The translations under genes were made by a program, and so were the position numbers. Of a stretch of 40,245 bases of DNA, positions 15,696 through 24,351 are shown piece by piece (the first letter of the stretch is position 1; the number at the start of each line of letters is the position of its first letter). The DNA is from Micavibrio sp. (GTDB lineage: Bacteria > Pseudomonadota > Alphaproteobacteria > Micavibrionales > UBA9664), in contig PALX01000006.1 of assembly GCA_002710775.1 (NCBI GenBank), forward strand, positions 1-40,245. The letters run 5' to 3'. The notes below the pieces were generated by a model. The model was not told where the DNA came from, did not search any database, and worked only from the letters and a program-made list of their open reading frames with translations.

Positions 15696-16976
15696 ATGTT
15701 CAATTTTCGAAAATCGAAAAGCAAAAACAACCCTCTGCTGAAAAAACCCAGAGATGATGAGCGCTATGCCAAAGAGCGTGAACTGATGCGGTCTGATAAA
15801 GTGTCCGAAAGGATGAAGCTCGCCAAATCAGAAAAAACACATCAGGAAATTCTCTACTATATGGCGGAGAATGATGAAGATGAAAATGTCCGTAAGGCCG
15901 TTGCCAAAAACCTGATGACACCGGTTCAGGCGTCAACCATTATAGCCCGCGATGAATGTGTTGATGTGCGTATCGCGCTGATAAAACGCCTTTCTAATCT
16001 ATTGCCGGATTTAACAGCAGATGAGTATAGCCAACTCTATGCCCATGCCGTGCAAGCACTTTCGATGCTGGCACTGGACGAAGTTCTGAAAGTACGTAAA
16101 GCTCTTGTTTCAAGCCTTAAAGATAAAGCATACTGCCCGCCGAAAGTTGCGACAGCTTTGGCTAAAGACTTGGAGCGCGAGATATCAGAGCCTATCCTTA
16201 AATATTGCGTCGCTATGCCCGATATCGATTTGATCGACATCTTGAAAGCCACGAAGAATGAGTGGGTCGCCCGCGCCATCGCCATGCGCGAACAAATCAA
16301 CAGTGACGTTTCAAAGGCCGTCATTGCCCGTAGTGATGATTTCCCCACAGCAGGTGAAGAACTTTTAAAAAACAAAGGCGCAAAAATCGACCATGAAACC
16401 ATGGGCTATATCATCGAAAAGGCCAAAACAATGCCAGCGTGGCAGAAATCTCTTGGTTACCGCCGAGACTTGCCGCCCGATATGGTACAAAAAATTTCTA
16501 AATTCGTGAGTTATAAACTCCGTAAAAAAATCCAGAAAAATAATAAGATGGATCAGGCAACAGCAATGGATGTTGAGGACGCTGCCAAACGCCGCATGAA
16601 TTTCTTTACGGACGAAGCGGGTAAGAAAATCTCGCCAACTCAAAAACTACAACAACTGATCCGCGAGAACAGACTGGATGAAGAGGCTGTCAGCGATGCC
16701 TTGGCGATGAATGAAAAGGAATTCGTGATCGGCGCTCTTGCCCATCTTGCCAATGTGAAACCGGAAAACGCCGCCAAAATGGTTCTAACAAAAGCCCCAA
16801 AAGCCGTTGTCGCCCTTTCATGGCGTGCCAAACTCTCGATGCGTTTTGCTGTTGAACTCCAAAAACAACTCGCTCAGATCCCGCCAAAAGAGCTGATCTA
16901 CCCTAAAAGCGGACAGGCTTACCCACTTAGCGAAGACGCTATGTTGTTCCAACTCGACTATTTTGAAGACGCTTAG
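15696..16976 (+). CDS. DUF2336 domain protein
   Basis: The 426-residue protein fits the DUF2336 family, found mainly in alphaproteobacteria. The body is built of helical pairs resembling HEAT repeats, for example EDENVRKAVAKNLMTP, DECVDVRIALIKRLSNLLP and DEVLKVRKALVSSL at spacings of about 38 to 55 residues in the first third. The N-terminus is very basic and has no signal peptide, so it is probably cytosolic. Function is not established for the family; such repeats usually bind proteins. A ribosome binding site AAAAGG lies directly before the ATG. It is the last gene of the co-directional block and is convergent with the next gene, 6 bases away. Confidence 0.8.
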   Translation: MFNFRKSKSKNNPLLKKPRDDERYAKERELMRSDKVSERMKLAKSEKTHQEILYYMAENDEDENVRKAVAKNLMTPVQASTIIARDECVDVRIALIKRLSNLLPDLTADEYSQLYAHAVQALSMLALDEVLKVRKALVSSLKDKAYCPPKVATALAKDLEREISEPILKYCVAMPDIDLIDILKATKNEWVARAIAMREQINSDVSKAVIARSDDFPTAGEELLKNKGAKIDHETMGYIIEKAKTMPAWQKSLGYRRDLPPDMVQKISKFVSYKLRKKIQKNNKMDQATAMDVEDAAKRRMNFFTDEAGKKISPTQKLQQLIRENRLDEEAVSDALAMNEKEFVIGALAHLANVKPENAAKMVLTKAPKAVVALSWRAKLSMRFAVELQKQLAQIPPKELIYPKSGQAYPLSEDAMLFQLDYFEDA

Positions 16977-16982
16977 ACTTTA

Positions 16983-19253
16983 TTAGCTTGGACCATTTGG
17001 TCTTTGCTCTAACTGACGACGTGTTTCTGGCGACAATTTTCTTTCTAATGAAGGCAGTCTTGTCCTCTCTGATGAAGACACATTGTAGTTCTCCTGATGC
17101 CAGCGCATTAATTCAACAGCGAACACCAGTTGTTCTTGAGACCAGTTCCCCGCATTTGTTCCATCTTGGAAATACCAGCCAATATTAGTATTTGCCAAAT
17201 CCGGATTGCTATCATAGCTCGAGGCAAAAACACGAGCATTCTGTTCCGGAATACCATTTTCAATCAGATAGGTGGCTAAAGCACTGCGTGATTCTTCAGA
17301 AACACCAGAACTGACAAACAAATCAACTTGCTCTGTGACATTAATTGGTTGCTCATCATCCGCTTGTTCAGCAATAGGCTCCACATCATTACCCGAAATC
17401 ATATCTTGAATTGGCGTTACCACATCAGTTCTTTGCGCTAAGTCAAAAAACCCTGAGTAAGCACCATCAATAATATCTATAGAAGCATTTCCCGTGGCCT
17501 TAGCTAATGGCGACCACCCTTCTTGCTCGTTAAAAAATTGCGACACAGCAACGATAGGTGCACCAAGTTGACTTCTAGCCGGATTATTTTCCAATGAATA
17601 TCTATCACGATTTTCCTCTGGTCCAGAATAATAGATCATGTAGCTATCGTCATTCACACGATCTAAGCTTTCCTCCGTGACCATAACCTCTTGCGCGAAA
17701 CGAAGCCCTTGCGCATAAAAATCATCATAAGCCTGCTTCAGTGTCTTTGGTTTGCTTGTATCACCGTTTACATACCAATCCCATTCATTACCTACTGGGC
17801 TATAATCAGCCACACTGGTATCCCATGAGAGGTCACCTCTTTCGGCGCGCGCAAACGCGGCGGCAATACGGTAATTTCCCTGTTGCCACCTTGGATAAGA
17901 TAAAGCAAATGTTCTGGCCCAGTCAGCCGCCGTATAATCTGCTGTTTCACTTGTCGTGATGGATATTCTTTGCCATTCAGGAAGATAAGCCCTATTAAAA
18001 CGAGCTATATTATCTTGTGCGTTATTTCCAAACAAAACACCAAGCGTCGTTGGATTAGACAGAAGTCCTTGCAAGCTTTCCGTCAACGTATCTCGTCCCT
18101 GTATCTCCATAAAAGTATTTTTGTTACTATAAAGACGCGCATAATGATTGTACCCAGAGTGCAACCCTTCTGCCACAACCCTTACGTTCGGATAAATACT
18201 ATAATCCCCTAAACCTCTTTCTAATTGGCCATTGTTGTATTGTCTAACAAGCACATCCAGCGCTGTTGATGGTGTATATTGGAACTGTGTCCGCGTATTT
18301 GAAATACCACCAGTATCAAGCCTTTCTTGCGCACGGCCTCCGTCTGCGCCATCCATATATGCGCGTTCTTTCCGTGAAAACATATATGAGAAAACAGGGT
18401 TTACTTCCGGCCCTGAAAGAGCCGCACTCATAACAGCTTCCAGTCTTATGACAGCATTTGGAGAAGCATCATAATTTTGCAGGAAATATGCGCGAATATA
18501 ATCAGAACTATTCTCATGTGTAATAGGGTCTATTTCCGCAAAAATATCCAAATAATTGCCATCTGCTTTCATACGTTCTATGGCATTAAGCTGAGGTTCT
18601 CTTGGATAAGCTTGTGCAACCCACTCAAACGGATCTTCTATTGTCTCTTCAATAACATCCAAACGATCCGCCGTATCAACATTCTTATTCGCCCATGACA
18701 AAAGATGTGATCCATTCCCAACAATAATTGCCAATGCGAGTACAGAAACACTAAAATTTTTCACAAAATTCGCACTGGTAATCAGCATATTCAAACCAAA
18801 AACCGGAGAATCTTCAAATTTAACGCGCTCTCCTTCTTCCGCCTTAAATTTTGCAAGATTTGTCGCTGCCATAAAGAAACCCAAAGCGCCAATAAGCGTA
18901 TGCCCGCTCATGGATAAAAATCGATATGGAAGGTGAAGAGGATAATCCACAAACTTTCTTCCCATGCTTCGATTATTCATAAAAAGAAGTTCTTTACCAC
19001 GCGTGGCAGCCAATCGAAAATCCTCTAGAAAGTCTTTTTTCATCCACGCCTTATTTTCAAACTTAAATTTAGTCTTCGTTTTTTTTCTACGCGTCGTTTT
19101 TCCACGCGACTTCTCACCTGCTTCTACATAGGCAGGGTGCAACTCTGCTGCCGATGGTGTTTCTGACTCCGAGCCTGAGCGCGCCGCTTCATCCGCCGCC
19201 GCACCATCTCTAAACAAATCCTCCAATGTTCCTGATTCTGATATATCGCTCAT
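16983..19253 (-). CDS. Large membrane-anchored protein, faint lytic-transglycosylase-like pattern
   Basis: No family is recognised with confidence. The 756-residue product has an acidic then basic cytoplasmic N-terminus (TTRRKKTKTKFKF), two hydrophobic segments near residues 105-130 (LSMSGHTLIGALGFFMAATN) and 150-180 (NFSVSVLALAIIVG), and a large remainder probably in the periplasm. Within that remainder, EAVMSAALSGPEVNPVFSYM, then RKERAYMD, then TQFQYTPSTALDVLVRQY echo the order of blocks in alphaproteobacterial lytic transglycosylases. A later block, LLSNPTTLGVLFGNNAQDN followed by TAADWARTFALSYP, continues the echo. If so, the Glu of RKER would be catalytic. The start is ATG 19253 rather than the GTG at 19268. 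It shares a promoter region with a divergent unknown gene. Confidence 0.7.
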   Translation of the reverse strand: MSDISESGTLEDLFRDGAAADEAARSGSESETPSAAELHPAYVEAGEKSRGKTTRRKKTKTKFKFENKAWMKKDFLEDFRLAATRGKELLFMNNRSMGRKFVDYPLHLPYRFLSMSGHTLIGALGFFMAATNLAKFKAEEGERVKFEDSPVFGLNMLITSANFVKNFSVSVLALAIIVGNGSHLLSWANKNVDTADRLDVIEETIEDPFEWVAQAYPREPQLNAIERMKADGNYLDIFAEIDPITHENSSDYIRAYFLQNYDASPNAVIRLEAVMSAALSGPEVNPVFSYMFSRKERAYMDGADGGRAQERLDTGGISNTRTQFQYTPSTALDVLVRQYNNGQLERGLGDYSIYPNVRVVAEGLHSGYNHYARLYSNKNTFMEIQGRDTLTESLQGLLSNPTTLGVLFGNNAQDNIARFNRAYLPEWQRISITTSETADYTAADWARTFALSYPRWQQGNYRIAAAFARAERGDLSWDTSVADYSPVGNEWDWYVNGDTSKPKTLKQAYDDFYAQGLRFAQEVMVTEESLDRVNDDSYMIYYSGPEENRDRYSLENNPARSQLGAPIVAVSQFFNEQEGWSPLAKATGNASIDIIDGAYSGFFDLAQRTDVVTPIQDMISGNDVEPIAEQADDEQPINVTEQVDLFVSSGVSEESRSALATYLIENGIPEQNARVFASSYDSNPDLANTNIGWYFQDGTNAGNWSQEQLVFAVELMRWHQENYNVSSSERTRLPSLERKLSPETRRQLEQRPNGPS

Positions 19254-19297
19254 CGTTTTTACACCCACATTAGTCTTAATATCGTCAACCTAACATC

Positions 19298-19326
19298 TAT
19301 TTACATAATAACAATATTTTTGTCAA
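19298..19326 (-). promoter_or_regulatory. Candidate promoter for the large membrane protein gene
   Basis: On the minus strand a perfect TTGACA (19326-19321) is followed after 17 nt by TAAATA (19303-19298). Transcription would start near 19291, giving a leader of about 38 nt before the ATG at 19253. Confidence 0.5.
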
Positions 19327-19339
19327 GCTTTTTGCGCCC

Positions 19340-19361
19340 TATATAGCCGATTTTATATAGC
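19340..19361. repeat. Direct repeat TATATAGC, two copies
   Basis: TATATAGC occurs at 19340-19347 and 19354-19361, 14 bases start to start. It lies between two divergent unknown genes, upstream of the TTGACA box, so it could be a regulator binding site. Chance is possible in AT-rich DNA. Confidence 0.35.
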
Positions 19362-19398
19362 ATTAACAAAGAAATTATTAAGATTAGTCATAAAAATA

Positions 19399-19420
19399 TT
19401 GCGCGACATAAAGTTGCGCG
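19399..19420. repeat. Direct repeat TTGCGCG, two copies
   Basis: TTGCGCG occurs at 19399-19405 and 19414-19420, 15 bases start to start, upstream of the TATAAT box for the rightward gene. GC-rich words stand out in this AT-rich stretch, which makes an operator plausible. Confidence 0.4.
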
Positions 19421-19439
19421 TTACTGTAAACAAAAAACA

Positions 19440-19445
19440 TATAAT
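19440..19445 (+). promoter_or_regulatory. Candidate -10 box (TATAAT) for the rightward unknown gene
   Basis: A perfect TATAAT at 19440-19445 lies 34 bases before the ATG at 19480. No good -35 is found at the normal spacing; TTGCGC at 19414 is 20 nt away. The missing -35 together with the repeats would suit an activated promoter. Confidence 0.4.
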
Positions 19446-19479
19446 AACAATAAAAAGAAGTTTGAAGACAGGGAAATCC

Positions 19480-20763
19480 ATGGCCGTAGCCCCACAACCA
19501 TACAAAAAGCCACGCGAAGAAGACTTCGCCGCTATGTTGGGCGAATCAAGCGAGGCGAAACTCCTCAATCTGGCGGATATAGAAAATCAAATTTTTGACC
19601 ATATAAAACCTCGTGAAACCGTCTTTATGGTCATACGTGATGTGCTAGAAGTCTCACTCAGTGAAGTTGCCGAATCGCTTGGAATGTCAGAAAAGGAATA
19701 TAAACGCTATGAACGACAGCCAGAAACATTTCCCCTTGGCGCTCTCATGCAATTATCGGGCTTTTATACGAAAATCTGCGCCGAAAACGGCTGGAATATT
19801 ATTGTGCCTCCTTCTATCTTTCAATTTGACGAGGGCGCTCCGGCACCGCTTAACATTTTAAAAGCCACGCGCGTCTTCCTTCAAACATGCGACCTTAAAT
19901 ATTCGGATGGCTATAAGCATGCTTGCGCCTTTCTTTTCAAACAAATGGCCGCAGGGAGAGAGCTTGCAGGCAAACAAGGATCCGGTAATAAAACATATGA
20001 ACGTGCCACAGCCTCTGCGACACTTATGGACAGCGTTTTTAAAGGGATCACAATCCCGCCCCTTACCGCCGAATGGAGCAAAACGGACACCCAAGACGCC
20101 TTAGAGAGATACCTTGATATTTTGCACAGACACATTGATGAAACACGAGAAGCAATCAAACAAGCGAATCGTGATGAGAGAACCAGTTTTGCTCAATGCC
20201 TGCGTATCGCCAAAAAATTCGTAGGAGAAACAGGAAAATATAACCTTGTAAACGGCGTGATCGAAGAAATTGACTATTTCTTTAAAGAACGTTTCGCCCC
20301 AGATTGTCCTGAGCGCCGAGAAGACCCAAGCTATATTATAACAGACCGCCTATGCGAGATGGATGACGACACCATGGCGGAAGCTATCATAGACAATATT
20401 CCTAATCTGGAAAAAATAAAGCCAAAGCACTATACGGATGTACGGCAGTTTGCCAAAGAAATTCGCCGTCATTATGCAACAAGGCTCCAAAAGGCTTTCT
20501 TGCCAAGGCTTTTAACCACCTTAAAGGGAGAGCTTAAAGAGTTTAACGAGATGTTAGAGCTTTCAACTATTGAACAATGCGCCGCTCATATTGATAATTT
20601 CCGTCAACTCGGCGGGGAGCGAGGATATGCCCGCGCCTATGAAGACCATCAAAAATACGTCAAAGGCTATAATCTGCCAGCTATCGTACCTAAACAAAAT
20701 ACAGCTCTTGTCGTATGGAACCCTACCAATATCTTTTTTGGCCCAGTTAGAAAACCAAAATAG
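19480..20763 (+). CDS. Unknown protein with possible helix-turn-helix near the N-terminus
   Basis: Not recognised. The 427-residue, probably cytosolic protein has no signal peptide or membrane helix. Residues of about 47-75 (VIRDVLEVSLSEVAESLG, then MSEKEYKRYERQ) read like an XRE-type helix-turn-helix, so DNA binding is possible. The rest is helical and charged, with a region RYLDILHRHIDETREAIKQA in the middle and EIRRHYATRLQKAFLPRLL later. The start is ATG 19480, preceded by AGGGA; a longer frame to 19399 would read into the promoter. It is divergent from the large membrane protein gene and may regulate it or itself through the repeats between them. Confidence 0.7.
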   Translation: MAVAPQPYKKPREEDFAAMLGESSEAKLLNLADIENQIFDHIKPRETVFMVIRDVLEVSLSEVAESLGMSEKEYKRYERQPETFPLGALMQLSGFYTKICAENGWNIIVPPSIFQFDEGAPAPLNILKATRVFLQTCDLKYSDGYKHACAFLFKQMAAGRELAGKQGSGNKTYERATASATLMDSVFKGITIPPLTAEWSKTDTQDALERYLDILHRHIDETREAIKQANRDERTSFAQCLRIAKKFVGETGKYNLVNGVIEEIDYFFKERFAPDCPERREDPSYIITDRLCEMDDDTMAEAIIDNIPNLEKIKPKHYTDVRQFAKEIRRHYATRLQKAFLPRLLTTLKGELKEFNEMLELSTIEQCAAHIDNFRQLGGERGYARAYEDHQKYVKGYNLPAIVPKQNTALVVWNPTNIFFGPVRKPK

Positions 20764-20876
20764 TTAATCAAAAAAATCTATCGCTAAGCGGGGAATAAAT
20801 TCCCTTATAAGGTTTGCATTCATCGCGCGGCGTGGTAAAAAAGGTGCATCGCAAAAAAATATGGGAGCACCTATAC

Positions 20877-22079
20877 ATGAATATCCATGAGTATCAAGCA
20901 AAAGAACTCTTAGAAAAATACAATGTAGCCGTACCAAAAGGTATCGCCGCTATGAGCGTTGCAGACGCGGTAAAAGCGGCTGAAGAGCTACCAGGCCCGC
21001 TTTATGTCGTTAAAGCACAAATCCACGCAGGTGGACGCGGCGCCGGTCACTTCACAAATAATCCTGAAGGCAAAGGCGGTGTCCGTCTATGCAAAACAAC
21101 AGATGACGTAAAAGAAGCGGCTGAGGCTATGCTCGGTAATGTTTTGGTGACAAAACAAACTGGGCCAGAAGGTAAGGAAGTTCAGCGCCTATATGTTACA
21201 GACGGCGTAGACATTGAAAAAGAATATTACTGTTCCGTTGTTCTGGACCGTGCAACATCACGTGTTATATTCATGGTATCCACCGAAGGCGGTATGGATA
21301 TTGAAGAAGTGGCTGAAAAGACACCAGAGAAAATTACACATGTATCGATCAATCCAGCGACTGGCATGATGCCTTTCCACGCAAGAGAGCTTGCTTTCTC
21401 GCTTGGCCTATCTGGTGATGCCTTCAAGTCAGCGCTTAAGTTCTTCATGAACCTATATAAAGCTTATGTTGAACTTGATGCCGCTATCGTTGAGATTAAC
21501 CCAATGATCGTAACAGATAAGAACGAAGTTATGGCCTTGGATGCAAAAATGAACTTCGATGAAAACGCTCTCTTCCGCCAAAAAGCAATCGAAGGCATGC
21601 GCGACACGACAGAAGAAGATGAAAATGAACGTGAAGCCACAGACTGGGGCCTTTCATATGTTCGTCTTGATGGCGATATTGGCTGTATGGTGAATGGCGC
21701 AGGTCTGGCGATGTCTACAATGGACATTATCAAGCTTTATGGCGGTGAGCCAGCAAACTTCCTTGATGTTGGCGGCGGCGCTACAGCAGAGCGTGTAACA
21801 GCGGCCTTCAAAATCATTCTTTCGGATCCAAATGTTAAAGGTGTTCTTGTGAACATCTTTGGCGGAATCATGAAATGTGACGTTATTGCCGAAGGTGTTA
21901 TCGCCGCGGCAAAAGAAGTGGAACTTTCAGTACCGCTTGTCGTTCGCCTCGAAGGAACGAATGTTGAGAAAGGAAAAGAGCTGATGGCGAATTCAGGTCT
22001 ACCAATTATCTCAGCCGACAACCTTGCAGATGCAGCACAAAAAGTCGTTGATGCGACAAAAGAAGCGAAGGCGGCCTAA
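20877..22079 (+). CDS. sucC: Succinate-CoA ligase (ADP-forming) subunit beta
   Basis: Forms succinyl-CoA synthetase with SucD in the tricarboxylic acid cycle. The 400-residue protein begins [20 protein letters not shown], the classic ATP-grasp start, and carries the nucleotide-binding [14 protein letters not shown], the metal-site EINPM and [12 protein letters not shown], and the C-terminal [16 protein letters not shown] CoA-ligase block. The start at 20877 has GGGAG at 20863-20867 as ribosome binding site; an open extension to 20814 is not family sequence. The operon is unusual: a sodC gene separates it from sucD, and mdh and zapE are not directly upstream. Confidence 0.96.
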   Translation: MNIHEYQAKELLEKYNVAVPKGIAAMSVADAVKAAEELPGPLYVVKAQIHAGGRGAGHFTNNPEGKGGVRLCKTTDDVKEAAEAMLGNVLVTKQTGPEGKEVQRLYVTDGVDIEKEYYCSVVLDRATSRVIFMVSTEGGMDIEEVAEKTPEKITHVSINPATGMMPFHARELAFSLGLSGDAFKSALKFFMNLYKAYVELDAAIVEINPMIVTDKNEVMALDAKMNFDENALFRQKAIEGMRDTTEEDENEREATDWGLSYVRLDGDIGCMVNGAGLAMSTMDIIKLYGGEPANFLDVGGGATAERVTAAFKIILSDPNVKGVLVNIFGGIMKCDVIAEGVIAAAKEVELSVPLVVRLEGTNVEKGKELMANSGLPIISADNLADAAQKVVDATKEAKAA

Positions 22080-22080
22080 T

Positions 22081-22623
22081 ATGAGAAAGCTGTTAACCAC
22101 ATCCTTGCTCTGCACGGCGTTGGTTTCTTTCAGTGCCCAAGCAGAAACACCAATGGCAAGCGCTAACGTAATCAATAATGCAGGCAACAGCATTGGTAAG
22201 ATTGACATTCAACAAGGACCAGAAGGCATCTTGATGCATGTGAATTTAAAAGACTTACCAGCGGGCAAGCATGGTTTTCACATTCATAGTGTTGGCGATT
22301 GTAGCGACCATGACCATTTCAAAAATGCGTCAGGACACGTTAGAGAAAGTGATCAACTACACGGTTTGTTAAATCCAAATGGCCCTGAACTTGGCGATCT
22401 ACCCAATCTTATTGTTCCTGAAAATGGCAATGTGGAAATTGAACTCTATGCAGACGAGCTAGAGCTCGTAAGCCATGACGGTGAAGTCGAAGAAGAAACA
22501 CTTCTTGATGCCGATGGTTCCGCGTTCATGATCCATGCTGATCCGGACGACCATGTAACTCAGCCTATCGGCGGCGCTGGCGCACGTATTGCTTGCGGCG
22601 TTATCAAAAAAATTAACCAGTAA
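22081..22623 (+). CDS. sodC: Superoxide dismutase [Cu-Zn], periplasmic
   Basis: Converts superoxide to hydrogen peroxide and oxygen in the periplasm. The 180-residue protein has a signal peptide (cleavage near SAQA-E, residue 21), the copper ligands H67 and H69 in [10 protein letters not shown], bridging H86 in SGH, and H152 in IHADPDD. The disulfide pair is C74 and C172. For zinc, H94 (QLHGLLNP) and D106 (GDLPNL) are present, but the usual third His in GPHAGD is Glu (E103, GPELGD). Start ATG 22081 comes one base after the sucC stop, with GAAGG upstream, so it is translated within the suc operon. Such a gene is not expected between sucC and sucD. Confidence 0.9.
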   Translation: MRKLLTTSLLCTALVSFSAQAETPMASANVINNAGNSIGKIDIQQGPEGILMHVNLKDLPAGKHGFHIHSVGDCSDHDHFKNASGHVRESDQLHGLLNPNGPELGDLPNLIVPENGNVEIELYADELELVSHDGEVEEETLLDADGSAFMIHADPDDHVTQPIGGAGARIACGVIKKINQ

Positions 22624-22637
22624 AAGGACTTAAAAAT

Positions 22638-23513
22638 ATGTCAGTACTCGTAAATAAAGACACTAAAGTAATTTGTCAGGGCTTCACAGGCTCACAAGGC
22701 ACATTCCACTCAGAACAAGCAATGGCTTACGGCACAAAAATGGTTGGCGGCGTTACCCCAGGTAAAGGCGGCCAAGACCATCTAGGCCTGCCTGTGTTCA
22801 ACACTGTCTTAGATGCAAGAAAAGCAACAGACGCCAATGCTTCTGTAATTTATGTTCCCCCGCCATTCGCGGCAGACTCAATTTTGGAAGCCATTGAAGC
22901 GGAGATGGAACTCGTGATTTGTATCACTGAAGGTATTCCTGTTTTGGACATGGTTCGTGTGAAAGCAGCGCTGAACGGTTCAAGAACACGCCTTATCGGC
23001 CCAAACTGTCCGGGCGTTATCACACCGGATGAGTGTAAAATTGGTATTATGCCAGGCCACATTCACAGACGCGGTAAGGTGGGTGTTGTTTCTCGCTCAG
23101 GTACACTAACATACGAAGCCGTGGCACAAACAGCCGAAGACGGTCTAGGCCAGTCAACATGTATCGGTATTGGCGGCGACCCTGTCAACGGTACAAACTT
23201 CATTGATTGCCTTGAAATGTTCCACGATGACCCTGAAACAGAAGCTATTCTGATGATTGGCGAAATCGGCGGAACAGCAGAGATTGAAGCGGCTGAATAC
23301 TATGCAGGCCTTAAAAACAAAAAGCCTATCGCGGGCTTCATTGCAGGCCGTACAGCGCCTCCAGGTAAACGTATGGGCCATGCCGGTGCGATTATCTCAG
23401 GCGGCGATGACACAGCTGATGCCAAAGTAAAAGCAATGGAAAAGGCCGGTTTTGCTGTGGCTGAGAGCCCTGCGGGTCTTGGCGATGCTGTTAAGAAAGC
23501 AATCGCGGCTTAA
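22638..23513 (+). CDS. sucD: Succinate-CoA ligase (ADP-forming) subunit alpha
   Basis: CoA-binding subunit that carries the phosphohistidine intermediate of succinyl-CoA synthetase. The 291-residue protein has the CoA-binding region ([20 protein letters not shown]), the [11 protein letters not shown] motif, and the active-site H248 in [11 protein letters not shown]. Ribosome binding site AAAAGGA precedes the ATG. Its partner sucC lies upstream beyond sodC. No sucA or sucB follows, unlike the usual extended cluster. Confidence 0.96.
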   Translation: MSVLVNKDTKVICQGFTGSQGTFHSEQAMAYGTKMVGGVTPGKGGQDHLGLPVFNTVLDARKATDANASVIYVPPPFAADSILEAIEAEMELVICITEGIPVLDMVRVKAALNGSRTRLIGPNCPGVITPDECKIGIMPGHIHRRGKVGVVSRSGTLTYEAVAQTAEDGLGQSTCIGIGGDPVNGTNFIDCLEMFHDDPETEAILMIGEIGGTAEIEAAEYYAGLKNKKPIAGFIAGRTAPPGKRMGHAGAIISGGDDTADAKVKAMEKAGFAVAESPAGLGDAVKKAIAA

Positions 23514-23540
23514 ACTTAAAGCATAGAGAACAAATCTGTT

Positions 23541-24089
23541 TTGGAATTAAGTTTTTCTTTATCGACAGATTTCATAATTGCACAAATTCTAGGGGCATTT
23601 GCTTTATTATTTGGCCTGTTGGCGCTCGGCAATAAAAATGATCGCTTTCTTCGGCCTTTAATGGCGTTGCAGAGCTTCACTTTAGCGGTACATTATTTCT
23701 TTTTGCAAGGGGGAATAGGTACCGCATCTGCCATGTCTGCCGTATCAGGTGCCCGAAACGTATCGTCGATATTTACGACGTTAAAAATCCTCGCTCCCAT
23801 TTTCATATTCGTATATATTGCCTTTGGCTTTTACACTTATAAAGCCCCTATAGACTTACTAACTCCCATAGCGTCTTGTATCTCAACCTATGCCTATTTT
23901 TATTTAAAAGGCTTCCATTTGAGAGTTGCATTACTCATCGTAAGTTTTTTATGGCTTTTAAATAATATATTTTTGATTTCTATCGCGCCCGCACTTATGG
24001 AACTCGCTCTTGTTTTGACAAGTATGGTAACAATCTATCGTATCATCGCCGCTGATGAAGAAGACTATTATAATAACATGTTTAAGTAG
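23541..24089 (+). CDS. YgjV-like inner membrane protein
   Basis: A 182-residue protein made almost wholly of hydrophobic segments, about six membrane helices. The pattern IIAQILGAFALLFGLLALG, then RFLRPLMALQSFTLAVHYFF, then ARNVSSIF matches the YgjV family of small inner-membrane proteins, whose function is unknown. It ends with an acidic tail. The start is taken as TTG 23541, since no in-frame ATG precedes residue 41 and the first helix is needed; this start is uncertain. It lies 27 bases after sucD and could be co-transcribed. Confidence 0.7.
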   Translation: MELSFSLSTDFIIAQILGAFALLFGLLALGNKNDRFLRPLMALQSFTLAVHYFFLQGGIGTASAMSAVSGARNVSSIFTTLKILAPIFIFVYIAFGFYTYKAPIDLLTPIASCISTYAYFYLKGFHLRVALLIVSFLWLLNNIFLISIAPALMELALVLTSMVTIYRIIAADEEDYYNNMFK

Positions 24090-24129
24090 TAAAAATACTA
24101 TAGCTGTTTTTTAGGTATAAACAGATGAG

Positions 24130-24335
24130 TCAGGCTGCTTTTGTTTTGCCTTCTAGGTTTGCATAAACTTCTGGCGCGACACGGTTATTACACCCAATCG
24201 CCAGCGTGTGCGGCACACATTTTCTGCGCCAATATCTCATCCACGACGACATAGCCTTTGTGGTTCAGTTAAGCAACAATGTCTTCCCAATCAATAGTTC
24301 TAATATTTTCGTTGTATGTGATTGTTATTTCTAAC
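24130..24335 (-). pseudogene. Internally deleted 2OG-Fe(II) oxygenase remnant
   Basis: On the minus strand one frame reads TIDWEDIVA, a stop codon, then LNHKGYVVVDEILAQKMC. This matches the start of the intact oxygenase just upstream (DIDFDNVRMQLDAQGFAIIP, then RLLNRSEC). A second frame overlaps and reads CVPHTLAIGCNNRVAPEVY and on to a stop at 24130. Its HTLAIG matches TTLAIGFHG at the intact gene's C-terminus. The two ends are fused, with the central part carrying the metal-binding residues missing and the frame shifted at the junction. No start codon remains. This looks like a tandem paralogue that decayed by deletion. Confidence 0.65.
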
Positions 24336-24351
24336 CTAAGAGATTTTCTAT

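Noticed and set aside
19363-19382. Two TTAA words upstream of the divergent unknown genes, considered as a CtrA box
   Set aside because: The spacing is eleven bases, not seven.
20796-20815. GGGAAT-AA-ATTCCC dyad in the sucC leader, considered as a terminator or riboswitch
   Set aside because: The loop is only two bases, no T-run follows, and no known riboswitch core is visible.
24089-24128. TAGTA-AAAA-TACTA followed by a T-run after the YgjV-like gene, considered as a terminator
   Set aside because: The stem is short and AT-only, separated from the T-run by several bases, so too weak to call.
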